Shown: piece by piece, positions 11,401 through 22,921 of the stretch
How positions within the stretch are numbered: the first letter of the stretch is position 1
How the letters are laid out: every line of letters starts with the position of its first letter
Assembly (NCBI GenBank): GCA_032358165.1
Contig: JAALGY010000038.1
Location: 2,108,001 to 2,172,000 of the forward strand
Direction: 5' to 3'
Source: Diplosphaera chodatii
Lineage: Eukaryota > Chlorophyta > Trebouxiophyceae > Prasiolales > Stichococcaceae
Length of the DNA stretch: 64,000 nt
Notes under the pieces: generated by a model
Databases searched by the model: none
Seen by the model: the letters and a program-made list of their open reading frames with translations, nothing else
What the model was told of the DNA's origin: nothing
Position numbers and translations under genes: made by a program

Positions 11401-14400
11401 CGCTGCGGCGCCGCCGCTTGGGAGGCGGCAGGCGAGCCTGCGCACCCTCGGCGCCGTCCGCCGGCGGGTCGCCACGGGCTGCTGGGGTGCTGGCTGTCGC
11501 AGGCTCGACCTGGTCGTGCGCGGCCTGCAGTCGCTCTAGGTGGGCGGCATGCAGCAGGTTGACACCACGAACCTGTCAGGAGCACCAATGTCACCTATCA
11601 TCGACAAGTCTCTGCAGTTGACTAGAACCTGCACAACTTGTCACCAGTTTATGTTGATACTTCGTTCGCACAGAGGAAGCTGACAGCATTCATAAATGCT
11701 GTGCATGCATATCCTCTCGAGCCATGTAAAACGGCTCTACGGAGAATGATCAAGAATGTGGATCCGGCTTCTATGGCGACAGAAAACTGCAGTCCAGCAA
11801 CTGACTTCGAAACAGAGATGTGCGTCAGAGGTGAAATGCAGGAGGAGGCAGCCAGTGTTTGGTGGCTGCGGACCAGGGAGTGGCGGAAGGCGCGGTTGCG
11901 GCGCTGCGCCGCATTCCGTGCGCCGCCCGCCGTCTGCCCCGGCTTCGTGGTGGTGCTGGTGCCCAGGCTGTGCGACTCCAGCCCGGCCTCCTCTGCTATC
12001 CCACAACAGCTGAGTGTCAACCCATGCTTGTAGGGCTGGGTGCTGCTGCAACAGGTGCTGTCTCTCAGGTACATGTCCGTCATCATGCTGACGTCAACAA
12101 AAGACCAAGCAGCCGCCGCTGACCCTGCGCGATGACCCCAGCCCGTGCAAATGCGGACCAAGCATCCTGGCAGGTGCTTGGACCAGACCACCCGACAGTC
12201 CAGCAGCGTTGCGACTTTGCAGCCTGTCAGCCGACCGGGCCAGCTGTGCTGGCACGGTCCCACTGCGACGGAACGTACCAGAACACGTGTACAGACGACA
12301 TCCTGCCCAGCTCCCAGCTCCAGTGTGCAAGGCGCACCGTCGTCGCTGTCGGCGCCCAGCAGCGCGCGGCCCGCCACCTTGACGGCGGCCTGCCGGCGCC
12401 CCGGGTCCTTGATGTCCAGCACCCGCCGGTCGGGGTCCCCCGCCACGAGAGTCCCCGCGCCGTCCGTCGTCAGGCCCTGCAAGACACACAAGGGCGCTCG
12501 CCCGCTGCAGGGTGTGCTGCCGTTCCAGCCCGCATGCTCTCATGTCGCTGTGCCGCACATCACGGAAGCACAGCCAGCTGCTTGTCCCCACGCCGCCAGT
12601 CGCAGTCCTGCAACATCGTGAGCACGTTGGAAGAGGGCCAAGGCGCACCATGATGTCAGGGCGGATGATGATGCGCCTTGAGGGCGGCGATGCTGTCAGC
12701 TGCCCGGTTTCATCTACTTCCGGCTGCCTGCCGACCCCTGTTTTCACCGCTGTTGCCGCGGCGTCGGCTGCGCCACCGGCAGTGCCACTCTCCGCTGCCG
12801 TGACGCCTGCTGCTGTGCTGGGGTCGGCTGCACGGTGGCCGTTCGAAGCGCCTCTCTTCTGCGCGCCGCTTGCCGCGCGCCGCTGAACCATGGACTTGAT
12901 GGGCGACCCAAACCTGTGCATGGACGGCACGAGGCTGGGCACTGGGGAGCTGATCAGTGCTGCTGAGCAGCATGGACCTTGCAGTGTCACTGGCGTCAAG
13001 CAACCAATTCCGCTGGCAGTGGCAAGGCTCCACATATCTGCATTGAACCATAGGTCGAAGGCCCGCTACCCACCCTAGGTCCTGCCGCAATATCAGCACG
13101 TCCGGGGCCAGCCGCGCCATGAGCTCGAGGTCTGCCAGGGTGATGCCGGCCCCGCCCGGCATGTTGGGCAGCGCTGCCGCGACCGCGCGCCAGCTCGGCT
13201 GCGCACAGTGGTGACGGATCACTTCCTCTCGTGGTTCACGGTTGTGACGCCTGTCTGGCGTGCATGGGCACAGCAGCAGCAGTATCACGAACATCTGGTG
13301 CGTGGCAAACGGGGATGGCAGTATGGTGTTGCACCTGGATGTGCTGCCGCAGCAGGAAGCCGTAGACCGCCGTCACCACGCTGAACTTTTGGAGCAGCTG
13401 CTCCAGGGCATCCGGCAGCGCCAGCACCGCCACCGCGGCTGCCTGTGTTACAAAAGGGGATCCGATTGCAGCGTGTGTTCCAAACTGCAGAAGCGCCAGA
13501 CTGCTGCTTAAAATAAAGTCACTTATAAACATCCCGAGGGCTGCAGCATGACCCACCTGGCGGGGCGTGAGCTCCGGCGCAAAGCGGACGTCATGCTTCC
13601 ACTGCTCCTGCACCGCTGCGTTTGCTGCGGCCAGGGCGGCGCCGGGCGGCCCGGCGGCCGCATTTGCGGCGTCTGGCTCGCCACCCGCCTCTGCTGCCGG
13701 CGATGGCACCGCGGCCGGCTTCGTAGCACTCCGTCTGGCCCTCTTGCCTGCCCTCGGCTTGCGGCTGGGCGCTGGGTCTGCCGCGCCACTGGCTGCCGGC
13801 ACCCCCTCAACAGCTTCTGCTTCTGCAACCGCCAGAAACTGCCTCAAAGCATGTTATAGCAGAGCTTCCCCTGGCCTGGCTAGATCATCCATGCACAAGC
13901 CTGCTGTGCGTGCGGGCGGGAGCAGACACCTGGCGGCGGCGGCGGCGCGGACTGCAGGATGCCCGAGCCGCGCAGCGCTGCTGCCAGCTCTGCCAGCAGG
14001 CCCGTGTCGCGGTCGGCCGCCACCGCCGCCTGCACCGTGGCGACCTCCCCTGCAGCTGCTGCGACTGCGGCTGCCTCGAGAGGTTCGCTGCGTGCTGGCG
14101 CTGCCTGCGTTGACCGCGGGCTCCCTGCACTGCCTTCGTCAGCTAAAGCAGGCAGAGGTGGGGCAGCTGCGCTGTCTTCCTCCGCAGCTGCCGCGCTGCC
14201 ATTGCTGCAGCCTTGCACAGGCACTGCAGCTGCCATCGGCGGCCCTGCGGCGGCGGCGCTGCGGCTGCGGCTTGCCGCCAGTGCTGCGGTGGTGGTGCGC
14301 TGGTCCCGCGGCGGCAGGCCCGGCAGCGACAGCCGGCGGCGCACGGGCTGCTTGGTGGTGGCTGCAGCCCCAGGCGCCTGCTCTCCGCCGGCTGACGGGC

Positions 14401-15386
14401 CAGTGCTGTGGTCTGCAGCAGGCGGCCCAGCCATGCCGCTGTCGTCTGGACCCTGAACGCACCAGTGGCCAGATGCAGAAACCACCAAACTCACTGCAGC
14501 AGGCAGCCTGACAGGAAACATCAGCGATGTGGCGCTGGAGCCTCACTCTCAGTGCAGCAATAGAGCGAGCGTGCAGACCAGCTCAGCTGACTGTGCTACG
14601 CACCTGTTGTCTTGGCGGCGTGGCAGGCGGCGAGGCTTCCGGGCGGGAGGTGTAGCCCGGCAGCAGCGTTGAGGGGAAGGCGCGGTCATGTTCGGGTTGC
14701 TGCAACGTGTATAAGAAGCCTCCTTCGTTGGCTCCGTTGCCACCGGCTGTGTGGTGCTGGCCAGCTGGAGTGACGTTGCCGGCACTCTGTGTGCTGCCAT
14801 GCTGTTGCGACGCATTGCCACCAGCTGGCAATCGTTCTGTGTTCGAGCTGCCGGTGGCGCAATCGCCAGCTGGATCCCGGCTCACCGCTGCTCCAGCGGG
14901 TGGTTCCGCCTGCTGCCATTTGCGAGCGGTGGGTGCACTCAGTGCCGGGTGCAGGGCTGTCACGGATGGCTGGGGCGCCGGCGGCTGCTGCGGCAGCGGC
15001 GCTGGCGCGCTGTCGGCGCGCTTCTGCGTCTGGACGGCCACCAGGAACTGGCCCGGCTGCAGCCCCAGGGAGCTGACCGTGCGCTTGTCCGACAGCTTTG
15101 CTCCCTGCGGCACAGGGGAGATTAGCCAGTGCATTGCTGGCGCCCATCATCTGGCATTTGCCATTGGTATCTCCTTGTTATAAGGATGAAATTGGTTCCA
15201 ACACCAACTTGCGTTAACAGCGCTCACATTGAGAAAGAGCCGGCAGTTGGCGCTGGCTCCGAAGTGCGGCGCTATCTGCTGCCGCAGCTGCTGCACGGAC
15301 GCGTCGCCCGCCACCGACGGCACTGGTATGTGCACCCCCGACAGGGTGCGCACCGCCAGTGAGGAGCTTTTCTCTGGCCCGGCCAT
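2462..15386 (-). CDS. HRQ1: HRQ1-type ATP-dependent DNA helicase (ubiquitin-like + SF2 + DUF1998)
   Basis: 35 exons, 2041 aa, phase kept throughout: 15386-15228, 15104-14604, 14452-13930, 13822-13557, 13442-13335, 13198-13074, 12913-12649, 12476-12338, 11992-11874, 11572-11207, 11081-10943, 10794-10721, 10258-10106, 9886-9731, 9586-9497, 9360-9212, 9001-8862, 8681-8562, 8315-8213, 7953-7761, 7598-7358, 7227-6986, 6868-6722, 6483-6328, 6137-5988, 5632-5507, 5379-5244, 5115-5036, 4837-4706, 4503-4363, 4146-3994, 3740-3619, 3380-3266, 3006-2872, 2623-2462. An N-terminal ubiquitin-like fold (residues 8-80) is followed by low-complexity sequence. The SF2 core has motif I STASGKS, motif II DEGH, motif III TSAT, motif [10 protein letters not shown] and motif [10 protein letters not shown]. 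The C-terminal DUF1998 region has HPGGIGLAG and a four-cysteine knuckle ([12 protein letters not shown]). Yeast Hrq1 and bacterial MrfA unwind DNA and act in crosslink repair; plant HRQ1 also carries the ubiquitin-like domain. The role here is by homology. Confidence 0.92.
6869..6985 (-). other. GC-AG intron 22 of HRQ1 (stop-free, 117 nt)
   Basis: Donor CAG|GCGAGG, acceptor CTACCTTGCAG. Its length is a multiple of three and it contains no stop, so retention would add 39 residues. The composition inside (Cys, Trp, Met-rich translation) is intron-like. The alternative is that it is simply coding. Confidence 0.45.
14604..15386 (-). other. ubiquitin-like domain of HRQ1 (exons 1-2)
   Basis: Exon 1 (15386-15228) begins [17 protein letters not shown], and the domain continues in exon 2 with '[20 protein letters not shown]'. 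This is the beta-grasp pattern of plant HRQ1 N-termini. The ATG at 15386 is the first in frame; upstream in-frame codons lack an ATG. Exon 2 then turns into a Pro/Ala/Gln-rich linker. Confidence 0.8.
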
Positions 15387-16127
15387 GCGCTGTGTCACCC
15401 AGAGCAATAGCTGCGCAATTCAGCTGCATGTCAGCCGCATCATCCACCAATCAGACGGTGCTCTGGTTGGCTCGGCCCAAACCGCCATGCTGCTTCTGCT
15501 GACACTGTTGTAACGCTGTACTCAGGCGTGCACGTCTGTATCTGCAATCATGCACGGACAAAAGCACCTGTGCTGAGTCCTCCGTGGACAACACAGTAGT
15601 GTTACAGACTTTTCATCAGACCAAGAACACAGGGAACAATAAATAGGGCAGTGGCTGTAAGACCAACCAAGGTGTCTGCACAGCCTGCTGTGCGTGCTGC
15701 GCTGGCGATCGACAAGATATACTTCCTCGACCAGGCCTGTATCTTCCTATCTTGCAATACTACGTTCTTGCTGTTGCGACATAGCATGAAGCGCTGATAG
15801 CCCGCAAGCGCTTGAAAACATGCACGCGTGCTGATCGACTTCCAGAGGTTGCTGAAGGTGCTGGCTGCAGCGTCTGCATTCCTCCGCTGCACTTGATACT
15901 TGCTGCGTGCCTGTGATCAAACAACAGTACGGGCTTGTACAACCCCTGCACCCATTCGGTTCAGGCGCCAGAGGGTGTGATCAGGTGCGGCGCACACAAC
16001 AGTGCTCAGCCGGATCACTGCAAGAGCGTTGCTGGCGGTCAGCATCAGCATCAGCATCAGGGCACCTGCTGATCGACGCTAGCATACACATGTGACCCAG
16101 CACCACGTCACCAAGGTTGTGCTCAGC
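15387..16127. promoter_or_regulatory. divergent intergenic region between HRQ1 and the phosphatase
   Basis: 741 bp separate two head-to-head ATGs, so it must contain both promoters. It is visibly more AT-rich than the flanking exons. I see a short (GCATCA) iteration near 16040-16058, but no convincing TATA box. Confidence 0.45.
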
Positions 16128-18410
16128 ATGCTTCGCTGGCGACTGTGCCTGGCGCTCTCCTTGGCAGGGCTCCATGCCACAGTGTCCATGCAGCTGCCCT
16201 TCTTCGACTCAGCAGGTGATCGTGTTGCATGTGCTTCGTTGTAGCACATGGCTCAAAGCAAACACCAAAGCAGATGTCACGTTGTCCCTGCAGGTTGAGG
16301 GGCGCAGAAGCTAACCTAGCTTGTGGCTGCCGCTTGCTAGGTACGAGCGCGCCGCTGCTGGCGGTCGCCGACCTGCACGGCGACCTCAAGCAGGCCTTCA
16401 AGGCGCTGCTGCTGGCGGGTGCTGTGGACGAGCAGGGGGCATGGTCGGGGGGCGGCGCGACGCTGGTGCAGACCGGCGACATGGTCGACCGCGGGCCCGA
16501 GAGCCTGGCGGTCGTCGCCCTGCTGGAGCGCCTCAAGGCGAGGCTGCAGCCCCGACACCACCGCATGCCCAGTGCACTCTGCTGAGCCGAGTTATGGGCG
16601 CATGCGGGGGGTCATGCTGCAGCAAGCTGCGCTGCCCTATAGCAACAGGAGTCTGGTGGCGGTGCGTCGGACATGGATGCCCATGCGTCGGCGCAGCATG
16701 AGTGATGGCAGCACATGCTACAAAGCTTCGGCCATGGCTTCCGAGCCAAGCTGGGCTGCACCGGACCGCCAACCAAGCAGATGTGATGTGACGGTGCACA
16801 TGGCGTGCAGGGGGAGGCCGCCGCAGCCGGCGGCAGGGTCGTCACCCTACTCGGCAACCATGAGTTGATGAATTTGTCGGGCGATTTCCGCTACGTGGCG
16901 CCCGGCGAGCTGGCGTGGCTGGCGCGCAACGCCTCCGACCCCGCAACTGCAGGTCGGCTGAGCGAGCACGCGCTGCAGCTCCTTGGCAACGTCGATGTCA
17001 ATGCTCCCATCACTTCCGAGGTCACTGCACGGTGATGGCAGGCTGCAGTGGCGGTTGTGGGTGGCACCGCGGCACGAGAGCTCAGGGGTCTCTTCGCGCG
17101 TGCGCCGGCAGGCAGCAGCCTGGACAAGGGGTCCCGGCGGGAGGTGGCCGCGGGCCGCGCGCTGTGGCAGGCGGCGCTGGCGCCCGGGGAGCCGGCGGGC
17201 GCGGCGCTGCGCCTGATGCGGGTCGCGGCACTGGAGGGTGCCGGCGACTGCCGCACGCTGTTCGTGCACGCGGGTAGACCCTCCCCTGTGGCAGCAGCGA
17301 ATGCGGAGAGCGACCCGGCCTGTTGCTGATGCCGTGCGAGACGGACTGTAGGAGCGCGTCGTGCTGGGCGCATGAGCGGTGGGAGGTGTGGGCATGGCGG
17401 TGCTGTGGGCCGGCCGGCAGGCGGTGACTGCTTGGCCGCCCCCAACGCGCAGGCCTGAAGCCCAGCCTGCTGCGGGAGGCGGCGACGCTGGCGCGGCAGG
17501 ACCTGGCGGGGCTGCGGCCCGAGGAGCGCGTGGAGCTGCTCGACCGCCAGCTGTCGGGTGCGCCCTCCAGGAGTTGGGTTCCAGGGCTCTTGGCAGTGGC
17601 TGTAGGAAAGGCGGCTGCGTGTCCATCGTGTTATGGCGGAGTATTGCAGTGTTGTCATGCAACGGTTGGCAGTGCTCTGTGTATGAGTGCACGGGGCTGC
17701 AGTCCAGACTGTTGACAGTGACCGACTGGCACGCCCCCACGCAGAGCCGCTGCGGAACTGCTTCGAGCAAGTCAGCGAGGGGTGCACGGACGGCAGGTCG
17801 AAGGCGGCGCTGAAGCTGCTCAAGGCCTCTGACGGCCCGCTGTGGCTCAGGTTGCGATGCACTTGGACGACTCTGCATGCGTTTGTTGCAAGCCGGGTCC
17901 CAGCAACCCTGACACCTGCTGCAATGACCCTGTGTCTGCCTGCCGTGCGCACTCACCCGCCTGCAGCCCGACATGTCGCATGCGGCCCCGCTGCAGGAGC
18001 TACGTGAAGTCGTCCAAGCGGCGGGTGTGCGCCGAGGTGGCGGAGGTGCTGGAGCTGGTGGGCGCCCGCCACCTGGTGGTCGGCCACAACGTGCAGCCCG
18101 GCAAGCGCGCCCGGGCGCTGTGCGATGGCAGGTGCTGCCGGGCGCCCCGCGGCTTTCAGTGTTCTGCTAGAGGAGCGCTGTGCATTCGCCTGGCATCTAC
18201 CAGTGAACCGAAGCACCGACTTGCTTCTGCACGATAAGCATGCCTGGCATGGTGTGCTCAGAAGAAGCAAGACTGGCCTTGGGTTCCGGGGGCTGCAGGC
18301 TGCACATGATCGATGCGGGGGCCTCCAGCGCGTACGGCGGCGGCATCGCCGTGTGGCGGTGCGCCGACGGCAAGGCGACAGCGCTGCACCCTGGCGGCAG
18401 CAGCTCGTGA
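16128..18410 (+). CDS. Shewanella-like PPP-family protein phosphatase (calcineurin-like fold)
   Basis: Eight exons, 369 aa: 16128-16215, 16341-16537, 16811-16952, 17049-17273, 17453-17557, 17745-17850, 17997-18131, 18299-18410. The ATG at 16128 opens a hydrophobic leader (MLRWRLCLALSLAGLHA) that looks like a signal or organelle-import sequence. PPP-type metal and phosphate motifs follow in order: ADLHGD (39-44), GDMVDRG (75-81), LLGNHELM (109-116), then FVHAG, VVGHN and a C-terminal MIDAGASSAYGG. The last element is typical of the bacterial-like SLP phosphatases of plants and algae. The first motif is ADLHG where classical PPPs have GDxHG. Family knowledge suggests a Mn/Fe-dependent Ser/Thr or Tyr phosphatase; the substrate is unknown. 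Intron 2 needs a GC donor to keep the GNHE exon in frame. Intron 3 uses a weak GTCGGC donor, so that junction is the least certain. Confidence 0.87.
16538..16810 (+). other. GC-AG intron 2 of the phosphatase gene
   Basis: Donor AAG|GCGAGG, acceptor GCGTGCAG. Reading through reaches a stop by 16585, and the only nearby GT would break phase, so a GC donor best explains the join LERLK|GEAAAAGG. Confidence 0.65.
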
Positions 18411-18976
18411 GGCTTGGGTGTGCCATGGACTTACCGACTGTGCACCTCTCTCTTGCTGCAGCGTGATGCTCCTGGGTGCTGCTGTAGAGTGTTTGTATCT
18501 GCTTGTCAGGCGGTTATAGCGGCATGTGGGTGTTGGGCCACTCCAACGGCGCACGTTCAGATGTGGTTTGTGTATCATCAGTATTTTCTCAGGATTCTTT
18601 GTGCCTTGCCGTGAGCCACATGCAAGCTTGCGAGTCAGCCTCTTGTCAGCAAACCGCCAGTGATTGGGTAATCGTTCAAACAGATCTGCACTTCGCCTCC
18701 TGCACTGATCGGCACAACTCACAACAGCACCTGCAGCTGCGCCCACCACACCGAGCAGCGTCACACACGGTACTGTTACGCGACAAAACTTATCTAAGAT
18801 CATTTGCTGCAGTCGCTGAGGTGTGGCCCAACCGCCCGCTGGTGTGGTGTAATCTATCGCAAGAGGGCAGCTGGTTTCCTGGCCAACTCCGCTCTGTTCG
18901 AGCTGGGGCACCTGCAGCCTTCAGTTCAGCTCTGTTGCACTTCACCTGGGGTGTGCCAACACGCTTCCGGGCCCGG
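18411..18976. other. spacer, no gene seen
   Basis: Should hold the phosphatase 3' UTR and the deformylase promoter. Open frames here are short and AT-richer than coding exons. Confidence 0.5.
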
Positions 18977-20702
18977 ATGCTCGCAGCATCGAGGGCCATG
19001 CTCGCCAGGTGTGCAGCCAGGGGGCTGCAACCTTCCAGCTCAGTCATGCCAGGCAAACTGCCGGCCACACAGCCACACCACAGACTGCTGGCAGCGGTTG
19101 CAGCGGGGCGTGGCCGCAGGCGCAAACGCAGGGCGGACGCTCCCCCACGACCTGCCGCCATGCTGTCAGAGGATGGCACACAGCCCTCAGCGCTGGTATA
19201 CGCCGGCAGCAACGTCCTCAGAAAGGTGTGCGCCATGGCGCAAGCCATGGCCACATGGGCTCAGAAGCTTTGTGTGCATTTACTGCCGCGCCAGTGTTGC
19301 TGACGCGGCAAATGTGGTTTTGCCAAACATCACATCTCATGATCATCTGCACGAGTTCATGCCTTGCCTCGCAGCCAGCGCAGCGAGTGCCGGAAGACAT
19401 GCTGGGCAGCGGCGAGCTCATTGAGATCGTGTCCGACATGTTTGCGGAGATGCGCGCGGCGCCTGGGGTGGGCCTGGCAGCTCCCCAGATCGGTGTCGAC
19501 ATGCAGGTGCAGACGGCAGACTTACAGACGGGCACACGCTGTGAAGCTTGCCTGTTTTGCAATCTGCGCTGTGTCAGTCAAGCTGCTTTGGCGACTGGTG
19601 GCTGGTCACACCCGGGGATCGTCCCACTTCATGGTGCAGTGCCAGCTGTCATTTCAGGCCCCGCATTGACCGTGCGCAGCTGATGGCGAGTGCACTGCTG
19701 GCAAGGACAAGAATTCAGCGGCGTGCTGTTGGCGCAACACAGCAGGCGAGATTGCAGAAACTGTGGCGGCCCCTGCCCAGGTCATCGTGCTGGAGGACAG
19801 CGAGGAGTACCTGCAGATGATGGATCCGGAGGACCTTGAGAAACGGCAGCGGCGCGCCTTCCGCCCCCTGGCGCTGGTCAACCCCCGCATCCGGCCCGTG
19901 GGCCGCCTGGGCGCGCGCTTCTTCGAGGGCTGCCTCTCCGTGCCCGGCTACCAGGTGGACCCCGCTGTGCTGTGCCGCACATCAATGATGTACTACCACC
20001 AATGTATACTCATGCGCGCACCAGCGTGTTCACTCCCCATGAAGGGTCTGCGCTGTGGAGGGCCCGCATCATGCTATGCACCACTGACCACACAGCATGT
20101 CGGCGCTGCGCAGGCGATGGTGGAGCGGTACCTGGAGGTGGATGTGGAGGCGGTCACGCCGATGGGGGACCCGGTGCGCTTCCGAGCCCACGGCTGGCAG
20201 GCGCGCATCCTGCAGCACGAGGTGGACCACCTGAAGGTAGGGTGACGTTCATGAGCCTGTCAAACCTGGCAGCGTGCGTTCAAAAATCTCATGCACAGCC
20301 GCAGTGGCGCTTGTGCGTGTGGGTCTCGGTTGCATGGCTCCTGTGCTCGGGTTCATCCTATGCCTATAATGCAAGCATGACACCCACACATGGCCAGGCT
20401 GTCATTTTGTGGCAATCTTGTGGGTTCTGTTCTCCTGATCGCGTCGACTCTCATCACTGCAGGGCGTGCTGTACGTGGACCGCATGCTCAGCCGCAGCTT
20501 CCTGCTGGACGATGGAGACAGGCGAGATGCATGCTTACACAATGCATGCTCCCGCTCACTGGCATACCAGAGCCGACCGCATGACTCATTGCAGATACAG
20601 CATGTCTCTGCCGCTGTGCCACATTGCTCACTTTCCCCCTGCAGGGAGGTGCCGTCAGATGTGCCCAGCGAGGGCCCCTGCAGGTGCCGGCACGAGCTCT
20701 GA
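18977..20702 (+). CDS. PDF1A: peptide deformylase, organelle type (PDF1A-like)
   Basis: Removes the formyl group from nascent Met in plastids or mitochondria. Six exons, 264 aa: 18977-19225, 19375-19506, 19781-19954, 20114-20236, 20463-20521, 20645-20702. The first about 60 residues (MLAASRAMLARCAARGL, then an Arg-rich stretch) look like a transit peptide. The three PDF signatures are complete: GVGLAAPQIG (114-123), EGCLSVPG (176-183, metal ligand Cys178) and QHEVDHL (219-225, ligands His220 and His224, catalytic Glu221). Phrases such as 'IVLEDSEEY', 'VERYLEV' and 'GWQARILQHE' match plant PDF1A more closely than PDF1B. Plant PDF1A is mostly mitochondrial, so the compartment here is not settled. 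Exon 5 can also be read straight through to the same stop (20463-20702) if the GC-AG intron is not spliced. Confidence 0.93.
20522..20644 (+). other. putative GC-AG intron 5 of the deformylase gene (stop-free, 123 nt)
   Basis: Donor ACAG|GCGAGA, strong acceptor CTTTCCCCCTGCAG. It has 41 codons and no stop. Removing it gives DDGDREVPSDVPSEG, comparable in length to plant PDF1A tails. Retaining it adds a Ser/His/Cys-rich segment. Confidence 0.5.
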
Positions 20703-21624
20703 GCGCTTGGCAGGGCGTGCACACCATGCAGCAAACCAGAGCTTGCTGCCCTACCAGTCAGCACTTGCAAGCCCGCCGGACACCCACCATGCATCGGCAA
20801 GCGGCCCGCTGGCGTGGTGCAACTGGTGAGTTCGCAGGGTCACAGAGGAGCACACGTTCGTCTGCAGTGCTTGGGTTGCAGCGGCATCCAGCAGTATCCT
20901 TGTCTGATGCGCGTGTGTTCGATGCAGGTCACCTAGGATGCAGCCTGATGCCGGGTGCAGTCTGAGACGTGGGGTGCCTTCAGTGCAGTGCAGAGTTGCA
21001 CTTTGCTGCCCCGGTGTGCAAAGTACATGCTGCAACGGCCGCCTTGTTCACCATCAGCATATGGGCATGATCCATGATCACTTTTGATATGCACTGTGGA
21101 GCGGAGCTATTACTGGCGGGTTGTTTGTGCAGACATCAGTAGATGGCAGATTTTCAGCGTATCATCTGATGATAGCGTGTGTTGGTGGTTTCCAGCGAAC
21201 GTTGGCATTCAACTATTCTGTATGGTCATGTATTGAGGAGTAGTATCGATGGCGCAACATAATGCCGGGAGGCTGATACTGCTGATAGCCTGCAGCCGCA
21301 TGATTAACTGGCGGCTCGACGGCATGGCAATACCTACCCCTCCATTCGCTCGACTGATCAAACATGCCGCGTGCAGCGGTTCGGGAGTCCACCATTCAAG
21401 CAGCTTCTGATCGGTTGAGCTAAAGGCTGCTGTCCCGAACTAGTACCTACTAACTTCGGGCTAGTAGGTCCCGAACTACTATGCAGCTTGTTATGCAAAC
21501 GACATAGATCAACGGCAGGCACCCTGCTCGGGCGCACTGCTTCTTGGGCCGCTGAGGCGCAAGCAACCCTTTGAACAGCAGCACTGAGAGGAGGGACAGC
21601 ATATCTCGCTGGCAGGAACTGCAG
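20703..21624. other. spacer, no gene seen
   Basis: AT-richer sequence without supported coding. It contains the short inverted repeat listed at 21445-21469. Confidence 0.5.
21445..21469. repeat. short perfect inverted repeat
   Basis: ACCTACTA (21445-21452) and TAGTAGGT (21462-21469) are exact complements around a 9-bp loop. They sit inside a direct repeat of CCCGAACTA (21434 and 21470). Too small to assign a role. Confidence 0.5.
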
Positions 21625-22921
21625 ATGACCATGGGAGTCACTGGCGATCAGCAGCTGCCGCCGGAAGGGAGTGCTGCCCCGCCGCAAGAGCCGCTGCCCC
21701 TCCCGCGCCTCCGCCTCCCGTCACGCGAGTGCTCCTGCCCTACCATGTGTGCTTGCAAGCTCTGGCGTTCCCACCATAAAGGCACTCTGGTTCTGCACAA
21801 GTCGACACTGTGGAAACTAAGGGCCACAGCGATGCGCCGTCAGAAAGGGTGCGCCAGCAATAATAATTGCCCGTTCACGCTGACGTGCAGGTGTGAAGCT
21901 CAAGGCGGTGGCAGCTGCAGACGACGTGCCACATAACGATGACAGCTGCAGCAGCGCTAGCTTGCCAAGCCAACGCCAGCAGATGCTAGCATTGCCAGGC
22001 GGACCTGCTAGCTGCAGGCTTGTCACACCGCCCAATACAACAGAAGCAGGCGCTGCAGCAGCGCAGCGGGCAGATCCTGAACATGGTTGGGCGCCCACTG
22101 CAACCCCTCTGTTGGCACACTCCCAGCGCTCACCGCTGTCAACTGTGCCAGAGCATATGCAGGCAGAGCCAGAGCACGCTTTGTCGCCCTCGACAGCAAA
22201 GCAGCCCGCTGACTGGCAGCTGTCTCCCCGATGGCAGCAGCAGCGGCACCGTCTCAGCCGCCCTCAACAGCAGCAGCGCGATGACATGGTGTCAAGCAGC
22301 TCTGGGCAACCACGATGGACAGACCGTCCGGCATCCCTCGGTGCCGCGTCCCAACCCCCTGGCCAGCTGTCGCTGCTGAAGGCGTGGGAACTGAGTGGTC
22401 CTGACCCAGCAGAGCCACTGAACCCCTTTGCGGCGACGCCGGCTCTTCAGCAGCCCTGGAGCCCCGGGCCATCCCCGCTGAGGTGCAGACGTGCACACTA
22501 GTCATGCGCTGACATGTCGCAGGAGCGCTTCGGGCGTCAACGCCAATGTCGTACATGGCACTTGCTGGACCGTCATCAGCAGAGCGTGCTGTCGTGTGAT
22601 CCGAATGTGCGGCAGCAAGCGCTGGCACCATTGGCGTGCTGCCAGCCCTGCCGCCCTGTCACCCTGCTGACCCTACTGGGTGCCTTTCGGGTGAACAGGC
22701 GCATGGGCATGGCTGGCGAGTCGGCTGCTTGGGAGGGAGCAGCGCTGCAGCCGGCCACGCCCCCACCTGTGCCGCACCTCCCGCTAGACCCCAGCAGCAC
22801 ACTCATGACGGCCGCGTCGGATTCCGCGGGCACCTCCAGCGGCGCCAGCAGCAGCTGTGGCAGTGACGGTGCTGATCGCATGTGTGCGAGCACGTCCCCT
22901 GAGGCATGCCCGCATAGTTGA
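21625..22921 (+). CDS. hypothetical low-complexity protein
   Basis: A three-exon model keeps phase: 21625-21748, 21891-22482, 22699-22921, giving 312 aa (starts MTMGVTGDQQLPPEG). The predicted product is rich in Ser, Pro, Gln and Ala with no motif or membrane segment. It has one short conserved-looking patch (LLKAWELSGPDPAEPLNPF) and an acidic-Ser tail. The middle exon is entered through TGACGTGCAG and left through GAG|GTGCAG. An additional exon near 22520-22600 cannot be excluded. I do not recognise the family. Support is splice phase and moderately biased codon use only. Confidence 0.36.

Noticed and set aside
15602..15892. 96-codon minus-strand frame with a hydrophobic end
   Set aside because: AT-rich, lies in the divergent promoter region, and no acceptor or donor connects it to HRQ1 in phase.
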